A model generated the notes under the pieces. It had not been told where the DNA came from, made no database searches, and saw nothing but the letters and a program-made list of their open reading frames with translations. The position numbers were made by a program, and so were the translations under genes. This document shows positions 12,548 through 22,575 of a stretch of 64,000 bases of DNA, piece by piece (the stretch's first letter is position 1; each line of letters opens with the position of its first letter). Origin of the DNA: Fistulifera solaris (lineage: Eukaryota > Bacillariophyta > Bacillariophyceae > Naviculales > Stauroneidaceae); contig AP026136.1 in assembly GCA_030295235.1 (NCBI GenBank), positions 310,001 through 374,000 of the forward strand, written 5' to 3'.

Positions 12548-13202
12548 ATGACCACCACGGACACGATACTGTTGACAACAAGAAAACATCAGGACTACCA
12601 CAGTACCATGGAGAAGAAGGAGGAGGAAGAGGAGGACCCCTCGATCATTATGCCTCCCCCTGACCGCGTTTCCCGAATTTTTACTCGTCATTTCACCCTT
12701 TCGACGACCCATTACATGGAGTGTCATCAATGTATTGTGTATGATCTGGTGCTATTTACTACTAGATCAATTCGGAGAACCCGGACCCCGCGAAACGGAA
12801 CACGGTAATGAACTCTATTTGGCGTGGAATTTCTGGACGACCTTTCTGTGGTGCATTGAAGCGGGTCTTTGTTCTCACTATCACTACTATCATCGACATT
12901 CGATGCGACGACTCGATAATTTGATTGATGTGGTGCAGTTCGTGGTGGCCGTTTATTTTTTGGTCGATTCGATCCAATTGTATCGAGCCTCGCGACGACC
13001 GGGCGAAAAAATATATGGGGAAGTCACCGATGTCTTCTTGTCGTTTGCGGCCTATCTCGGTGCATCGATCTATTACATGTCCTTGCATTATCAAGGAAGA
13101 TCAGGACAAGACGAATTGTCGGTGCCTTCGTGTGAACGAGAAATGACTTGCACAGAAAGTGAAGAAGTAGAAGAAGGTTTTGGTTACGCGAATATTGCAT
13201 AA
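12548..13202 (+). CDS. Small multi-spanning membrane protein, unknown
   Basis: Not recognised. The reading frame starts with a Glu-rich region (MEKKEEEEEDP) and contains at least three hydrophobic segments (around YDLVLLLLDQF after repair, VVQFVVAVYFLVDSI, and FLSFAAYLGASIYYMSL). One base too many in a short T run near 12750 breaks the frame; without it the first hydrophobic segment continues smoothly into LDQFGEPGPRETEHGNE. Its stop overlaps the ATG of the next open frame (TAATG at 13200-13204). Start uncertain. Confidence 0.5.
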
Positions 13203-13705
13203 TGGAAGGAGTTTTGTCATACGTTGCTGATAAAGTGCAAGGTCGAATGCAAGCTGTTGGAGTTATTGAGCGTGAAGTGGAGTGGTCGGAAGCACGCAGC
13301 TTCTTTCACTGGAGACTTCGTCGCAAACTGGCGGAATTCGACCTCCGTCAGAAGATTATTGAGGCCGGAGAAGTCGGTCGTGGTGTCAAGTCTCTCGAAC
13401 CTTTGCAGGCGACTTCGGTCATGAAACAATGGTTTTGTAGAATCTCCAAACATGAAGGAAGAAATGTGGAACGACGACAAAGTCTTCCTTTCGTGGATGG
13501 CCCAGAATAACTCGTTCCTGGAGCAAACGATAAGATAGTGGAATTCACTAAGGAAGTTGTCATCCAAGAAGTGGTGCAGGTCATGACAGCTGGTGGCAAC
13601 ACTGCCCGTGTTGGGACCACTGGCATTGTGGAAGGTCTCGGCCGTGCCATGAGCCTCATGTCCGCGGAAGAAAATCGGCAAAACGTCAAGCGTAGTACCA
13701 GGTAA
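13202..13705 (+). pseudogene. Detached acetyl-CoA carboxylase C-terminal fragment
   Basis: Encodes about 165 residues matching the very end of a eukaryotic acetyl-CoA carboxylase: GRMQAVGVIEREVEW, SFFHWRLRRKLAEFDLR, then WNDDKVFLSWMAQNN and VVQVMTAGGNTARVGTTGI. No biotin carboxylase, biotin or carboxyltransferase core precedes it; an unrelated membrane-protein frame does. Two single-base breaks (T run near 13434, A run near 13525) can be crossed as elsewhere in the window, and no other stops interrupt it. It lies on the strand opposite to the ACC gene 6.7 kb away, whose own C-terminus is beyond base 1. It may be a segmental duplicate, a small expressed fragment, or an assembly join; alone it cannot be a functional carboxylase. 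Confidence 0.75.
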
Positions 13706-14071
13706 TGAAATTAAAACATCATTCACTAAAAAAACTAACTAAACGCATGTGAATAACTTTGATAAGTTCCGTCAAAATTGTTTTTCTCGATTGACGAACA
13801 TGGTACAAGTTTCGAATGAAGGAATGGCTAGTTTTACAGCTATAGGAATAGGATGACGCTGTATAGGAAAATATCATCAAATCGTACCGGTCTTCCAAAG
13901 GAAACATGTCAACTGCACTCAACGGAAAATGACGTAGGTCGTGCCAATTCATTCTGCGAGCTCTCCTTGAATTCAACTACCAGGTAAACAATTGCAAAAC
14001 AGAAGAAGAAGAAGAAGAAGAAGCAAGTTCCTTTCATTTTCTTTTATTTTACACAAACAACAACAACAACT
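13706..14071. other. Intergenic region with GAA repeat and TACCAGGTA copies
   Basis: No convincing gene. TACCAGGTA occurs at 13978-13986 and again at the upstream edge (13696-13704). A GAA microsatellite (about 14002-14023) and CAA repeats (14057-14069) lie immediately before the metacaspase start codon. Confidence 0.5.
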
Positions 14072-15089
14072 ATGACAGACTACGATGAACGCATTCAACA
14101 CGCCATTCCTGCCGAATTTCACATGATCAGTGGCTCGCACGACATGCAAACCAGTGCCGATGTCTTTAATACCAGCCAATTCGAATTGCCCAATCCGGCC
14201 GGCAAAGCCGGTGGTGCCTGCACGAGTGCTTTGTTACAAGTTTTGTACAAAGACAATCATGCTGCTATGCCAATGAGTTGGGTAGAATGTTTGCGGAAAA
14301 TGCGTTCCGAATTGAATCGCATGGGGTACGATCAAATCCCTCAATTGACCAGCAGTCGTTTGATTGATGTCAACAAACCCATGAGCATTGTACCACCCGG
14401 ATCAACAACGGGACACCGTCGTGCTATCTTAATTGGTATTAATTATATTGGACAGAAAGGACAATTGAGTGGTTGTCACAATGATGTGATGAATATTAAG
14501 AAATATTTAATCAACGTGCACAATTTCAAAGAAAGTGAAATGTTGATTTTAATGGATGATAATAAACACCATGCACCGACACGACGGAATATTGAAGATG
14601 CCTTTCAGCGGATTACACAATACAGTCAAGCGGGGGATGTTGTCTTTGTTCATTATTCCGGTCACGGGAGTCGAATCCCTGATTTGGATGGAGACGAATC
14701 GGATGGATATGACGAGACGTTGGTACCGGTCGACTTTAAAAGTGCCGGACAAATTGTCGATGGTACGTGTAACCAAGCGTCAATGGTGGTGGTCTATAAT
14801 ATAGTGATGCTCACTCACATGTTATATTTCTTGGTATTCTACTACGTATCCAGACGAAATATTGAAGTTACTGGTCCAGCCGATGAAAGCCGGTGTCACG
14901 TGTACCGTTCTCATGGATTGTTGTCATTCGGGTACCGTCCTCGATTTACCTTATCGTTTTTCAGCCGATGATTCGCAAATGCGATTGGATCCTCGAATGA
15001 ATTTGGAAAAGTATTTGGGGAAATTCGATGTCCAGACCGTCCTTTGTTTGGCCTTGTTGGCGTGTTGTTTGGCGGATCTTATGAGTTAG
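14072..15089 (+). CDS. Type III metacaspase
   Basis: Caspase-fold cysteine protease cleaving after Arg/Lys, usually calcium-activated. Exons 14072-14762 and 14854-15089 around a GT-AG intron give 308 residues. The catalytic His is in HYSGHGS (His198) and the catalytic Cys in DCCHSGT (about Cys254). A p10-like part ([33 protein letters not shown], residues 20-95) precedes the p20 part (from about 115). That inverted order defines type III metacaspases, known from algae with secondary plastids. The usual SGC-D motif before QTSAD reads SGSHD here. There are no frame breaks. It converges on BolA. Confidence 0.93.
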
Positions 15090-15116
15090 TTCGAGAGAAT
15101 ACTCTGGCTAGAATAC

Positions 15117-15149
15117 TCTAGTAGTAATAGTAGTAGTAGTCGTAGTAGT
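15117..15149. repeat. TAG/TAGTAG microsatellite downstream of the metacaspase
   Basis: Repeated TAGTAGTAATAGTAG units shortly after the metacaspase stop codon, within its likely 3' untranslated region. Confidence 0.7.
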
Positions 15150-15259
15150 GAACTTGGTTCTTCATTGTATAGTCTATCTTCATTCAGTCTTCATTCATTC
15201 TTCATGGTTCTTCTATATGATTTGGTTCCTCTCTTTTTTTATTATCTTATATTTCTTTC

Positions 15260-15706
15260 CTATACATTATTTCTTCTCTTGGGCAAACTGCCGTCACCCC
15301 CACGACAATTTGGGGATGGTGGGATATTATTATTATTGTGGGTGGTATTATCTCTCGCATTCCATTGGGTCGGAGATTTCGCGACAATACTCAAGGCATG
15401 GACCGGTCCTTGCAATTCTTCTTGTAGTGCGTTGTTAATGAGACGATGTCGTTGTACCAATGCCAGCGACTCGAATTGTTCCGACACGACGACGACTTTG
15501 AAATGAGTTTCGGAATGGACGGGTCTGTGTGTGTGTGTGGAAAAGAAACGTGAGATAGGATGGTCGATAAACAAACAACATTCGTCATTTACGTACACAT
15601 TGTGCCTGTGTGATTCATTGATCACATCGAGATGGGAGGGAGAAAACGTTGCTTGTAATTTTTCGCGAATGGCAGTCGCGACTGGTGTATTACCAACAGA
15701 ACTCAT
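15260..15706 (-). CDS. BolA-family protein
   Basis: BolA proteins pair with monothiol glutaredoxins in iron-sulfur cluster handling. Exons are 15706-15597 and 15524-15260; removing the intron 15525-15596 joins NESHRHNV to PVHSETHFK, exactly the conserved BolA block, followed by VVVVSEQFESLALVQRHRLIN and GPVHALSI. The invariant His residues and the RHR motif are present. The protein is 124 residues; the last about 30 are unrelated, Asn- and basic-rich. No targeting peptide is clear at MSSVGNTPVA, so a cytosolic or nuclear location is most likely. Confidence 0.9.
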   Translation of the reverse strand: MSSVGNTPVATAIREKLQATFSPSHLDVINESHRHNVYVNDECCLFIDHPISRFFSTHTHRPVHSETHFKVVVVSEQFESLALVQRHRLINNALQEELQGPVHALSIVAKSPTQWNARDNTTHNNNNIPPSPNCRGGDGSLPKRRNNV

Positions 15707-16194
15707 CTTGCGAAAAAGAAGAGAAGACCGGCGGATTATAAAGGATGTTCGAGCGGAAATCATATGCCCTGAGCCGTTGTGTGCTTTGTGGATGATTCTT
15801 AATGATCGATGATTGGTGAGGATACAGAAGGAGAATAACAAAAGTAACACTACTGGTACTTTTTGTTTTGCTGGGACGGATGCAGAAAAAAACGACGTAT
15901 TATTCCGCGTCAACAAAACATCGTGAGGAGTGCCGAGGCGTTCCCGTTGCGATATAGTCAGTGGGGTTCTGTGCGTCGACCGTATACATGATACATCATC
16001 GCCACTCCTCCACACTGACGCACAAGAAGGATTTCTTTCGCAGTACAACAAGCAACCAACACTTGTCAATTATTGACAATCATTCATAATAATAAAGGAA
16101 AGGTCTTTAGTTTAGATAGATTCACGACAAGGAATTTGTTACGGTATTTATCCAGTCACGGAAAATAGCAGTTTCTTCCCCCCTCGAGACTACT
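15707..16194. other. Divergent intergenic region BolA / leucyl-tRNA synthetase
   Basis: Contains the 5' sides of both genes. An open frame continues upstream of BolA on the minus strand, but its translation has no conserved features. No distinct motif seen. Confidence 0.35.
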
Positions 16195-18817
16195 ATGACT
16201 GAAAAATTCTCTTTGGTCATCATGATCCTGTTGCGTATCACGACGGCGTTTACGCCCCGTCGAACATCCGTGGCTCGATCTAGTCTGATCTTTCTGTCAA
16301 CAACCAAAGAAATTGCACCGCATCAAGTTACACCGGTCGTCTTTCCCTTCCAACAAATCGAAACCAAATGGCAAGCCTATTGGCACCAACATCAAACCTT
16401 CCAAACACCTTCTCGAGACTTGTCCAAACCGAAAAAATACGTCCTCGACATGTTCCCGTATCCCTCCGGGGCTGGATTGCATGTCGGACATCCAGAAGGA
16501 TATACGGCCTCCGATGTTATGGCTCGGTATTGGCGGATGAAAGGATACGATGTTTTGCATCCGATTGGCTGGGATTCCTTTGGTTTGCCAGCGGAACAAT
16601 ACGCCATTCAAACAGGAGCCCAACCAGCCGATACGACCGCCACCAACATTGCCAATTTCAAACGACAGTTACAAATGTTGGGATTTAGTTACGATTGGGA
16701 TCGGGAATTGGCGACTACCGACGTGGAATATGTCAAATGGACGCAGTGGATCTTTTGCAATTATTCAAAAAGGGATTGGCGGAACAATCGGAAGTGTCGG
16801 TCAATTGGTGTCCTGCGCTCGGGACCGTCTTGGCAAATGAAGAAGTCATTAACGGATTGTCGGAACGGGGAGATCATCCCGTCGAACGTTTACCCTTGCG
16901 TCAATGGGTTCTGAAAATTACCCAATATGCCGATCGTCTCGAAGAAGGTTTGCAAGGTTTGGAGTGGCCGGCGGGGACGTTGTCGGCACAAAAACAATGG
17001 ATTGGTCGGAGCGAGGGATGTCGGATTGATTTTGGGATCGAGGGGATGGATACCGAGAAGATCACCGTATTTACAACACGAGCGGATACGTTGATGGGGG
17101 TCACGTACGTGACGTTGGCACCAGAACATCCCTTGGTCCTGTCGGTGACATCGGACGAACAGAAGGATGCGGTGACTGCTTACGTGAACGAAGCGTCGTC
17201 GCGATCCGATCTCGACCGGACGTCCAGCAAAGAAAAAGTCGGGCGTGTTTACGGGAGGTTACGCATTGCATCCCATTACCGGCGAGCGTGTCCCAATTTG
17301 GGTCGGCGATTATGTCTTGGGATCCTATGGAACGGGTGCGGTCATGGCAGTACCGGCACATGATCAGCGAGATTTTGAATTTGCTCAAAAGTACGGTCTT
17401 GATATCAAGTGGGTCGTTGAACCGGCCGACCAAGCCGAATTGGACAAGACAGTCGCCTTTATCGAATACGGAGTAAACGTGAACAGTGGAGACTTTGATG
17501 GATTAACTACCGAGAATGCGAAGGAGGCTGTCACCAAGAGGTTGGAAGAACTAGAAAAAGGCGGAACACAAATCAATTACAAACTCCGTGACTGGGTGTT
17601 TTCGAGGCAGCGCTATTGGGGAGAACCTATTCCCATCTACTTTCCGGTCGATTTTCCTGAGGGTGTAGACCCATCACAACAAGACCCGAAACTTGATGAC
17701 TGTCAGCACACCATTCGATTTGATCAACCTATTCCTGTCGATGAAGCCGATCTTCCGCTAAAGCTTCCGGTGATGGAGGATTTTCAGCCGGGTGATAACC
17801 CGGCCGGTTGTTTGGCTCGTGCCAGGGACTGGAGATATTTTCAAAAAGATGGAAAATGGTTCGCTCGTGAAACCAACACGATGCCTCAATGGGCTGGAAG
17901 CTGCTGGTACTATTTCCGTTTTCTTGACCCGAAAAATAGCAAAGAGGCATTTAGCAAGAAGGTAGACGAGGAGTGGATGCCAGTGGATCTTTACGTCGGT
18001 GGAGCTGAACATGCTGTCCTGCATCTTCTCTATGCTCGCTTCTGGCACCAAGTTTTGTTTGATCTCGGCTACACCACACATCCCGAACCATTTCAAAAAC
18101 TTGTTCACCAAGGTATGATTCTTGGTAGCGATGGAGAAAAAGATGTCCAAGAGTCGAGGCAATGTTGTCAACCCAGATGACATCGTCCAGAGTCAAGGCG
18201 CAGATGCTTTGCGCATGTATGAAATGTTCATGGGGCCACTTGAAGCTGTGAAGCCATGGCAAACAAGCCAGGTTGCTGGCGTTGTACGGTTCATGAATAA
18301 AGCATACAATATTGTGGTATCCGCTGCCGCCACGAAATATACCGAGATGGGAGACGAAACCTTGCGACTGATGCATAAAACTATGAAAAAAGTGACCGAG
18401 GATATTGAAAACATGTCTTTCAACACTGCCATTTCGGCGTTGATGGTGTATGCGAATCATCTTCAATCATTAGAAAAGATACCAATGGAAGCGGCCAAGA
18501 CATTGACACTCATGGTTTCTCCATTCGCTCCCCATTTAGGCGAGGAATGCTGGAGCATCCTTGGGCACACTGAATCACTGGCCTATGAACCATGGGTCGA
18601 ATTCGACGAAGCACTGTGTGTTGATACTACCGTCACAATCGGAGTGCAAGTCAATGGCAAATCACGAGGAGAAATTTCCATAGCGAAAGATGCCGACGAA
18701 TCAACAGCTGTGGCTGCTGCTAGTAGTGTCGACAAAGTTCAAGTGCAACTGGACGGAAAAGAAATCAAAAAGGTTATCTACGTTCCGGGTCGAATTCTCA
18801 ATCTAATAGCAAAGTAA
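16195..18817 (+). CDS. LARS2: Leucyl-tRNA synthetase, bacterial type, organellar
   Basis: Charges tRNA-Leu in plastid and/or mitochondrion. Class I signatures are present: HVGH in [15 protein letters not shown] and KMSKS in [12 protein letters not shown], with the bacterial-type editing domain between ([19 protein letters not shown]). The N-terminus [23 protein letters not shown] is a signal peptide ending TTA before Phe, the diatom plastid-entry pattern, so plastid import is inferred. Three frame breaks: a missing T near 16753, a shift near 17236 after AAAAA, and an extra A near 18138. In each case the conserved sequence resumes in the next frame. The C-terminal anticodon-binding part is complete to LNLIAK. 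Confidence 0.94.
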
Positions 18818-18950
18818 GCGAATCTAATTAAACTTTCTTATTTTATACCTCTATAATTCAGGTACGAGCGCGAGAATTATTGCCTTGACCTTAATTTTCA
18901 TGGGTCCGTTCACAATTAGACAGAAACTGACAAGTCCCGTCAACAACCGG

Positions 18951-20575
18951 TCATGCCCCGCCAAAACTTTTTTTAGTTGCTGGATTTGAAGCCAGGTTGG
19001 TCGCAATTTCCAAGGCGAATTTCCTCGATTCTTCAAAATCTGGTCCAACAGGTTCAAGTAGCGAAGTGACGCAATCAAGAAAAAGCTTTTGAGAAGAGCC
19101 GGAAAGCTCTTGGAATGAGAAACATTCCATTCGAATACTATCCCGCAAGAATTTGGAAACGGCAAGATGAGAATTTATCTCGTCGTCATGTAGACTTAGT
19201 ATGAATGATATTCTTGGAAGAAAAACACCCGACAAAGAAGTCATATCAGGGTTCCATTTCCCTGCTGCGATCATTGTGGATAAAATCTGCAAAACATTGG
19301 CAGCCAGTTTCGACTCGACATTTCTTTCATCCAAAATTCGTATGAGCGATGCAGCTAAGTTGCATTCACGCACATCATTGTCTACTAGAAGCATACTCCG
19401 AACGGCTTGACATGCTTGTACACGAGTGTCGCTGTCGTTGGATTGGTTGGTGGCGAGGTTGGAAAGTACATTCGTGATAATTGTTGCGTCCGCATTGTCC
19501 ATGGTAAAGTGTTGTCCCCATGAACATGATAGCAAACAGCGGATTGTTCTTGTGCACCTTCGCCGCAAATCACAATCACTTTCAGCTTGCAGTGTATCGA
19601 GAAGGCAGGGAATCAACCAACGTTGTTTTTCGATCAGTTTCACACAAGTCGAGCTATCTGTTTCCAAGACTGCAATCGCCACGATGTTGCCAGTAATTGA
19701 CGACCAATGACGAACAATAGCGAGACCATTTCTCCCCGACCATGTTTGTCCTATTCGATGTAAAGTGTCCCACACCACGGAATCCATCGCCATGCTTTTA
19801 CCAATACCATGTTCCGTAGCCAAGTTCCACAAAGTTGCTGTCATGGCCTCCACTATGTTGGATTGATCGCTTTGGCAATTGATAATAATCTGTTTCTTCA
19901 ATGAAGTGTACAAATACTCTTTGTCGGATCCCGATGCTCGGAACGTAAAATCCTTTACCAGACCACACACCTTCGTCGGATTTTCATGCAAAGATGCTTT
20001 AATGTATTTCACGACACCGGATCGAATGAGCTTACTTTTAATGTGCGAATCTTTGAATTTCGACCATATTCGAAGAATCGACAACACTCTTTCTACAATT
20101 TGTGAATCGTCCGGAAAGCATTGCCAGGCATGGACCAACCATGGCAAAACATCGATCAAATCATGAGCCGACTGGACCAGTCGATCCGCTGGACATTGCG
20201 TCCATAATAAGTGCAAGCATTCAAGAATCAATGCAGTTGGTTCTCTGTCCGGGGGCTCGGCATTTAAATGTTGCGTCAATTGCCACGCCAGCATCCGATC
20301 GGCACCTCGGTCGAGGGCCTGAATTCCATGATTACCCTCCAGTAGCTGTTGCATACGTTTCAGACCTCGCCATCGTAACGTCGAATTTTTACCAAACGAT
20401 ATCTCTAAAAGAAAAAAAAACGGACTGATGAGTACGTTTCCTTCGCGTAAACGAATGGACTATATTCATCAGCTCGATCGATCACTTACCTTGTAACACG
20501 TCGCTCACTTGGGACTTCAGCACGACGGATCGCTGCGGAACCAAATGGATGCTGTCCTGATGAAGGGGGAGACAT
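18951..20575 (-). CDS. Armadillo/HEAT-type helical repeat protein
   Basis: About 510 residues of regular helical hydrophobic repeats (for example LVQSAHDLIDVLPWLVHAWQ, ALILECLHLLWTQC, LLDTLQAESDC) with no enzymatic motif. Exon 1 (20575-20490) and exon 2 (20404-18951) flank an 85-base GT-AG intron; joining gives LKSQVSDVLQ-EISFGKNSTLRW. The start ATG at 20575 requires one C less in the C5 run at 20565-20569, consistent with the other homopolymer breaks. Probably a scaffold or adaptor; the specific partner cannot be told. Converges on the leucyl-tRNA synthetase gene. Confidence 0.6.
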
Positions 20576-20924
20576 GATGATGATTCTTCTTTCCATTGAA
20601 TAATCACAAACTATTGAATCGAACCTTTGCTTGACTATGGTTTCCGCTTTCGTGAACCTCTTTGGAAAGTTCGTGGCCGCCTCTCGAAGTGGCTGGCGTG
20701 CGTGCATCCGTAAATATTTGGCGCGGCTGGCGTGTTTCGGTTTTGTGTAATGTGAAGTTATAACTCGTGACTGTGTCGTGACTGAGATGGCGGATGCTCG
20801 GATGCTTCATTATTTTTTTCTAAACATTTGCGACAAAAATAAAAAGCCATTTCATGTTCATTCTTTTTTATAAACGCGCATCGCCTGCATCGAAACATAA
20901 CAATCTAATAAGTGAATACTTTGT
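20576..20924. other. Divergent intergenic region ARM protein / glycerate kinase
   Basis: AT-rich near 20810-20870 with TTTATA and AAAATAAAAAG stretches that could hold core promoter elements for the plus-strand gene. No repeated motif from elsewhere in the window was found. Confidence 0.3.
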
Positions 20925-22574
20925 ATGAGACTCACACCAAAACGGTTTTGGCTGCGATTCGCCCGGCGATCGTATCCGTGCATTCTGCATGCTACAATGG
21001 TGGCCTCCTTTCAACATCCACGACCGTTCCTACTAGCCAATCCTCCCCGACGATTCTTCTATAACCTTACCAGTCATCTCAATAGTGTACCTACTGCTAC
21101 CGAAATTCAAATGACACACGATATCAAGACTATAATACATGCCGGCATTGATGCCGTGAGTCCGGTGACGGCTGTCCAGAATCATTTGACCGTCACCCAG
21201 GGCACGATACTCCGTGTCGGAATGCGTGATTATAATGTACAGGAATACGACCAAATCATCCTCGTGGCTTTTGGGAAAGCGTCGTCGGCTATGGCAACCG
21301 CTGTATTGGATCGTTTGGAGGAAATTGACAAGGAATGTTTGCCCCCTCTCTCGGGTGTGGTGATTGTCAAAGATGGACATGCCACCCGTCAAGAACAAGT
21401 ACGATTATCGGCACGTCGCATACGGGTCCGTGAGGCCAGCCATCCGGTACCGGATCAACGTTCCGTGGATGCTTCGAACGAAATCTTGCAATTGGTACAA
21501 CAACAAATCGGACGCACGTTGCTCATTACGTGCATCAGTGGAGGAGGATCGGCATTGTTTTGTGCACCATCGCATAATTTGACGTTGGAAGATTTGCAAG
21601 CGACCAACACGGCTCTACTGCAATCGGGATGGAACATTCAAGACATGAATGTCCTACGAAAGCGATTGGACCAGGGTAAAGGTGGTCGTCTCGCCGCTGC
21701 GGCCTATCCCGGTGATGTCCTTTCACTCATATTAAGTGATGTGTTGGGCGATCCACTCGATTTAATTGCCAGTGGACCGACGGTGTGCGACACGAGTAAA
21801 TGGAGGGATGCCTGGAAGTTGGTCCAGACTCTTCCTCCCCAAACTCTTCCACCCCGCGTCGAACGTCTCCTGCAGAAAGGGGTCGATGGAGTGATCGAAG
21901 ATTCGCCATCGGAAGATCATCCCGTGTTTCAACAATGCGAGAATATTCTCGTGGGAAATAATGCATTGGCAGTCGATGCAGCAGCCAAACAAGCTGAAGT
22001 ACTGGGCTATTACCCCATTGTGTTGGGAACGCGATTCGAAGGAGAAGCCACCCAAGTTGCACGATTTCTCGTCTCCATGACACAGCATGCTAGAGAGGGT
22101 CCAGACACTAATTCATTCGTCACTCATTTTCCGGTCGCACTCATTTTGGGTGGTGAGACGACTGTTTCATTACCACCTAATTGTATGGGAAAAGGTGGAC
22201 GGAATCAAGAGTTGGCTCTACAAGCAGCCGTGCTCCTACAACAGTTCTCCCTTCGAAATGTGGTACTGGCTAGTGTGGGTACGGATGGCACCGATGGGCC
22301 CACGGATGCAGCAGGTGCGATTGTGGATCGAATTACGATTGAGAGACTTCGAGGCAATGCGATGGAGTCTCTACGGAACCACGATGCGTACAACTATTTA
22401 TCTCAGGTAGATAGCAACGGATTATCGCCACTACTGAAGGTAAGAAAATTGATTGATACTTTGAACGTTCCTGCACTTTTTTGTCCTTATACCAGGCTCA
22501 ACTTCACCTAGACTGGACCCACAGGGACAAATGTGGCCGATCTCATGGTTGTCCTCATTCACCGCAAAGACTAA
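20925..22574 (+). CDS. GLYCTK: Glycerate kinase, GLYCTK/MOFRL type
   Basis: Phosphorylates D-glycerate, in this family usually to 2-phosphoglycerate, so feeding photorespiratory or serine-derived carbon back to glycolysis. Family motifs: AFGKASSAMA, REASHPVPDQRS, CISGGGSALFC, LILSDVLGDPLD, SGPT, LGGETTV, GGRNQELALQAA and GTDGTDGPTDAAGA. Exon 1 ends at 22439; the intron 22440-22495 is GT-AG. Exon 2 has one frame break near 22508, after which TGPTGTNVADLMV matches the family C-terminus, giving a stop at 22572-22574. The N-terminal about 45 residues are Arg/Phe-rich without acids, suggesting mitochondrial import. Only one base separates its stop from that of the convergent NSUN2-type gene. Confidence 0.92.
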
Positions 22575-22575
22575 C

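Noticed and set aside
12179-12730. 183-codon minus-strand frame with a Leu-rich segment
   Set aside because: It overlaps the start of a better plus-strand gene, is low complexity and shows no domain; likely a shadow.
16195-18817. Leucyl-tRNA synthetase as a pseudogene
   Set aside because: All catalytic motifs survive and each break is a single base, two of them in plain homopolymers; assembly error is simpler.
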